Origin: Lentisphaerota bacterium
GTDB taxonomy: Bacteria; Verrucomicrobiota; Kiritimatiellia; UBA8416; JAFGTH01
Direction: 5' to 3'
NCBI GenBank assembly: GCA_016934225.1
Contig: JAFGTH010000141.1
Location: 1-7,406 of the forward strand
DNA: 7,406 nt
The notes beneath the pieces were generated by a model, which saw nothing but the letters and a program-made list of their open reading frames with translations, did no database searches and had not been told where the DNA came from. This document shows positions 5,697 to 7,406 of this stretch, one piece after another. Both the position numbers and the translations under genes were made by a program. The first letter of the stretch is position 1; each line of letters starts with the position of its first letter.

Positions 5697-5764
5697 ACCG
5701 GATTTATATCATAAACGCACAGTTTATTTGATTGAATTATTTCTGACTCGAAAGATTCCGGTAT
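5695..5764. repeat. 8-bp inverted repeat spanning the pcm promoter region
   Basis: ATACCGGA at 5695-5702 is the exact reverse complement of TCCGGTAT at 5757-5764, with 54 bases between the arms. One arm covers the pcm start codon (5696-5694). The other overlaps the distal -10 hexamer. It could be an operator pair or chance; arms this short can arise at random. Confidence 0.3.
5708..5736 (-). promoter_or_regulatory. Possible start-proximal promoter of pcm
   Basis: On the minus strand TTCAAT (three of six -35 consensus) at 5736-5731, a 17-base spacer and TATGAT (five of six -10) at 5713-5708 precede the gene. The predicted transcript would have only about 5 bases before ATG 5696, so translation would be nearly leaderless. 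This fits the missing Shine-Dalgarno site. Confidence 0.35.
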
Positions 5765-5791
5765 TATAGGGCGCACGGGCGCTGATGAAGA
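5763..5791 (-). promoter_or_regulatory. Possible distal promoter of pcm
   Basis: A perfect TATAAT lies at 5768-5763 on the minus strand, with TCTTCA (three of six) at 5791-5786 and a 17-base spacer. The start would be near 5756, giving a leader of about 60 bases. It competes with the start-proximal candidate as the true pcm promoter. Its -10 overlaps one arm of an inverted repeat. Confidence 0.4.
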
Positions 5792-5809
5792 TAAGGCGGG
5801 GGTTGGTTG

Positions 5810-5884
5810 TGGAGCGGGAGAGGGGAATCGAACCCCCAACGTCAACCTTGGGAAGGTTGCATTCTGCCATTGAATTACTCCCGC
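5810..5884 (-). tRNA. tRNA-Gly, anticodon CCC
   Basis: The complete cloverleaf folds by eye. The acceptor stem is GCGGGAG with CTCCCGC. The D stem is ATTC with GAAT around a loop containing GG. The anticodon stem is CAACC with GGTTG around the loop TTCCCAA, placing anticodon CCC at 5852-5850. The T stem is GGGGG with CCCCT (one G-U pair) around TTCGATT. The discriminator base is T at 5813, usual for bacterial glycine tRNA. The CCA end is encoded at 5812-5810. It reads codon GGG and probably accompanies a separate UCC isoacceptor elsewhere. It has its own promoter at 5900-5927. I see no clear terminator hairpin downstream before pcm on the same strand, so some read-through into pcm is possible. 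Confidence 0.96.
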
Positions 5885-5899
5885 GCAGAAACAGGAGAT

Positions 5900-5927
5900 A
5901 GTCTACGATTCTTCTGTAAAGTGTCAA
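5900..5927 (-). promoter_or_regulatory. Promoter of tRNA-Gly
   Basis: On the minus strand a perfect TTGACA lies at 5927-5922. A 16-base spacer leads to TAGACT (four of six -10 consensus) at 5905-5900. Transcription would start near 5893, about 9 bases before the mature tRNA 5' end at 5884. Confidence 0.6.
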
Positions 5928-6030
5928 AGGTTTTGGATTTGGTTCTACAGACTTGTGCTTTTTCTTGTAAGCTTTTCGGGATTTGTGCCGCAAAGTGGAG
6001 CAGAATGTCGAGGATCGGAAGGGGAATGGT

Positions 6031-6069
6031 ATGATGCTTGCTTGCATCGCTATGATGTATTACTTATAA
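6031..6069 (+). other. Possible 12-codon leader ORF ahead of nadB
   Basis: A short frame reading MMLACIAMMYYL starts at ATG 6031 behind a strong purine-rich site (GGAAGGGG at 6017-6024). It stops with TAA at 6067-6069, 12 bases before the nadB ATG. nadB itself has no ribosome binding site, so coupling or re-initiation is conceivable. The predicted nadB promoter overlaps this frame, and transcription from that promoter would not include it. Chance is a serious alternative. Confidence 0.2.
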
Positions 6070-6070
6070 C
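6042..6070 (+). promoter_or_regulatory. Probable nadB promoter
   Basis: TTGCAT (-35, three of six consensus) at 6042-6047, a 17-base spacer, and TATAAC (-10, five of six) at 6065-6070. The predicted start is near 6077, leaving only about 5 bases before the ATG at 6082. That would make nadB mRNA almost leaderless. Confidence 0.45.
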
Positions 6071-6081
6071 ACTTCAATTCA

Positions 6082-7406
6082 ATGAAAATTATAGATTGCG
6101 ATTACTTTGTTGTCGGAAGCGGTATTGCCGGACTTATGTCCGCGTTGCATTTGTCTAAACACGGTCGCGTTGTCGTTGCGACCAAGAAGGAGCGTGCGGA
6201 CACCAACACAAACCGGGCGCAGGGCGGCATTGCCTGCGCCATTGCGTCGGACGATAGTTTGGAGAACCATGTCAGGGATACCCTTATTGCCGGTGCAGGT
6301 TTGTGCGATGAGGATATTGTCAGGGCAATATTGAGCGCAGCGCCGGCGTGTATCGCAGAGTTGGAAGCTCTCGGAGTTGAATTCACTGAGACAGCCGATT
6401 CTAAGAACAGCAGGTATGATCTTGGCAGGGAAGGCGGACATTCAAACCGCAGGGTATTACATGCCGGCGACATAACGGGCGAGCACTTGGAACAAGTGCT
6501 GCTCAAGAGGGCGCAAGCCGAACGGAACATATCCATATATGAACATTGCATGGTGATTGATCTGATTACAACAAACTGGCTTGGTATAGAAAACAGCAAC
6601 AGGTGTGTTGGCGCTTATGTTTTGAACCGCAAGACAGGTGAGATAGTGGCGGTGCGAGCGCCGCACGTGATTCTGGCCAGCGGCGGTGGAGGGAAAGTGT
6701 ACCTTTACACCAGCAATCCCGACATTGCCACGGGTGATGGAGTGGCGATTGCATGGCGAGCAGGTGTTCCAATTCGAAATATGGAGTTTATTCAGTTTCA
6801 TCCGACTTGTTTGTATCACCAGGAAGCAAAATCTTTTCTAATAAGCGAGGCTGTGCGTGGCGAAGGAGGAGTGCTTGTTGACGGCGAAGGACGCGCTTTT
6901 ATGTCCGAATACGATACGCGCGCGGATCTTGCCCCGCGTGATGTGGTTGCCAGAGCCATAGATTCGGAGATGAAGAAGACCGGTCAGCGATGCGTGTATT
7001 TGGATATTCGCCATAAATCAAATGGTTTTCTGCGCAGCCGTTTTCCGAATATTTACTCCAAGTGTTTGGAATTTGGCATAGATATGGCGCGCGATCTAAT
7101 TCCGGTTGTTCCGGCAGCGCACTATTTTTGCGGCGGCATCTCGGCGGGTGTTGACGGGAAGACCAAATTGCCGGGATTGACAGCTTGCGGTGAAGCGGCA
7201 TGTACGGGCATACATGGCGCCAACAGACTTGCCAGTAATTCATTGCTTGAAGCCGTGGTCTGCGCCAAGTCTATGGCGCAAAGGCTTGCAGAATTACCAC
7301 CGTCTAGCTCGTATCCGGTTGTGACGATTCCAGATTGGCAATCGGGTGACGCGGCGCCCAGCGATGAAGCAGTGGTCGTCGAGCATAATTGGAATGAAGT
7401 TCGGAC
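6082..7406 (+). CDS. nadB: L-aspartate oxidase (quinolinate synthetase B), 3' end beyond window
   Basis: This FAD enzyme oxidises L-aspartate to iminoaspartate, which NadA condenses with dihydroxyacetone phosphate to quinolinate for de novo NAD synthesis in the cytosol. The window holds 441 codons of a family usually near 530-540 residues. The C-terminal helical capping domain is therefore mostly missing because of the window edge, not a mutation. FAD Rossmann motif VGSGIAGL is at 11-18 and NRAQGGIACAI at 44-54. REGGHSNRRVLHAGD is at 116-130 with Glu117. QFHPTCLYH is at 238-246 with His240, APRDVVARAI at 284-293 with Arg286, HYFCGG with His347, and GANRLASNSLLE at 379-390 with Arg382. These correspond, with a constant offset of four, to E. 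coli active-site residues 121, 244, 290, 351 and 386 as I remember them. The motifs favour NadB over the related succinate dehydrogenase flavoprotein. The ATG at 6082 starts directly before the Rossmann strand, and no Shine-Dalgarno site is present. Confidence 0.96.
   Translation, partial: MKIIDCDYFVVGSGIAGLMSALHLSKHGRVVVATKKERADTNTNRAQGGIACAIASDDSLENHVRDTLIAGAGLCDEDIVRAILSAAPACIAELEALGVEFTETADSKNSRYDLGREGGHSNRRVLHAGDITGEHLEQVLLKRAQAERNISIYEHCMVIDLITTNWLGIENSNRCVGAYVLNRKTGEIVAVRAPHVILASGGGGKVYLYTSNPDIATGDGVAIAWRAGVPIRNMEFIQFHPTCLYHQEAKSFLISEAVRGEGGVLVDGEGRAFMSEYDTRADLAPRDVVARAIDSEMKKTGQRCVYLDIRHKSNGFLRSRFPNIYSKCLEFGIDMARDLIPVVPAAHYFCGGISAGVDGKTKLPGLTACGEAACTGIHGANRLASNSLLEAVVCAKSMAQRLAELPPSSSYPVVTIPDWQSGDAAPSDEAVVVEHNWNEVR

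Noticed and set aside
5724..6047. Minus-strand frame running through tRNA-Gly
   Set aside because: It covers the complete tRNA and its promoter. The encoded residues reflect tRNA sequence, not a protein.
6102..6599. 165-codon minus-strand frame opposite nadB
   Set aside because: It is antisense to the well-supported FAD domain of nadB and has no family resemblance.

Overview
The window looks like chromosomal core DNA from a mesophilic Gram-negative (diderm) bacterium of moderate GC. A BamE/SmpA-like domain and several Sec-type signal peptides point to an envelope with an outer membrane. The visible promoters are ordinary sigma-70 type (TTGACA/TATAAT-like), which argues against Bacteroidota. 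The 428-residue protein at 914-2200 has a layout I recall from uncharacterised proteins of Verrucomicrobiota and relatives: a short acidic LDLN..P.WA start, an Arg-rich stretch, a VARCGLSG..LGPPN core and a C-terminal helical/winged-helix-like part. A PVC-group origin (Verrucomicrobiota, Lentisphaerota or Kiritimatiellota) is therefore my best guess, but it rests on memory and is not verified.

Layout. At the left edge (1-568, minus) is a gene cut off by the window boundary; it encodes an exported protein with a BamE-like C-terminal motif and has its own good promoter at 629-657. A divergent intergenic region of about 345 bases separates it from a likely three-gene plus-strand operon (914-3811). 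The operon encodes a cytosolic basic protein with a perfect C2H2 zinc-finger spacing, an exported TraB/GumN-family protein, and an exported protein with a discoidin (F5/8 type C) domain. This operon converges, with only 9 bases between stop codons, on a minus-strand block (3821-5696). In transcription order the block is pcm (isoaspartyl protein repair methyltransferase), an acylphosphatase gene 4 bases behind it, a stand-alone NifU C-terminal (Nfu-type) Fe-S scaffold, and an exported coiled-coil protein of unknown role. Upstream of pcm, on the same strand, is tRNA-Gly with anticodon CCC, an encoded CCA end and its own promoter. From 6082 to the right edge, on the plus strand, is nadB (L-aspartate oxidase), the first enzyme of de novo NAD synthesis. 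Its C-terminal capping domain lies beyond the window.

How the genes work together. Most of the window is housekeeping: NAD synthesis, Fe-S assembly, protein repair and a tRNA. pcm and the acylphosphatase gene are the clearest functional pair, since both enzymes act on small chemically labile acyl or carboxyl modifications and they look translationally coupled. The 914-3811 operon is the least explained part, combining a possible nucleic-acid-binding cytosolic protein with two envelope proteins. I see no CRISPR array, insertion sequence, phage gene or clear defence system. The best candidates for something undescribed are the zinc-finger/Arg-rich protein and its operon, and the weak or absent Shine-Dalgarno sites with very short predicted leaders at nadB and pcm.
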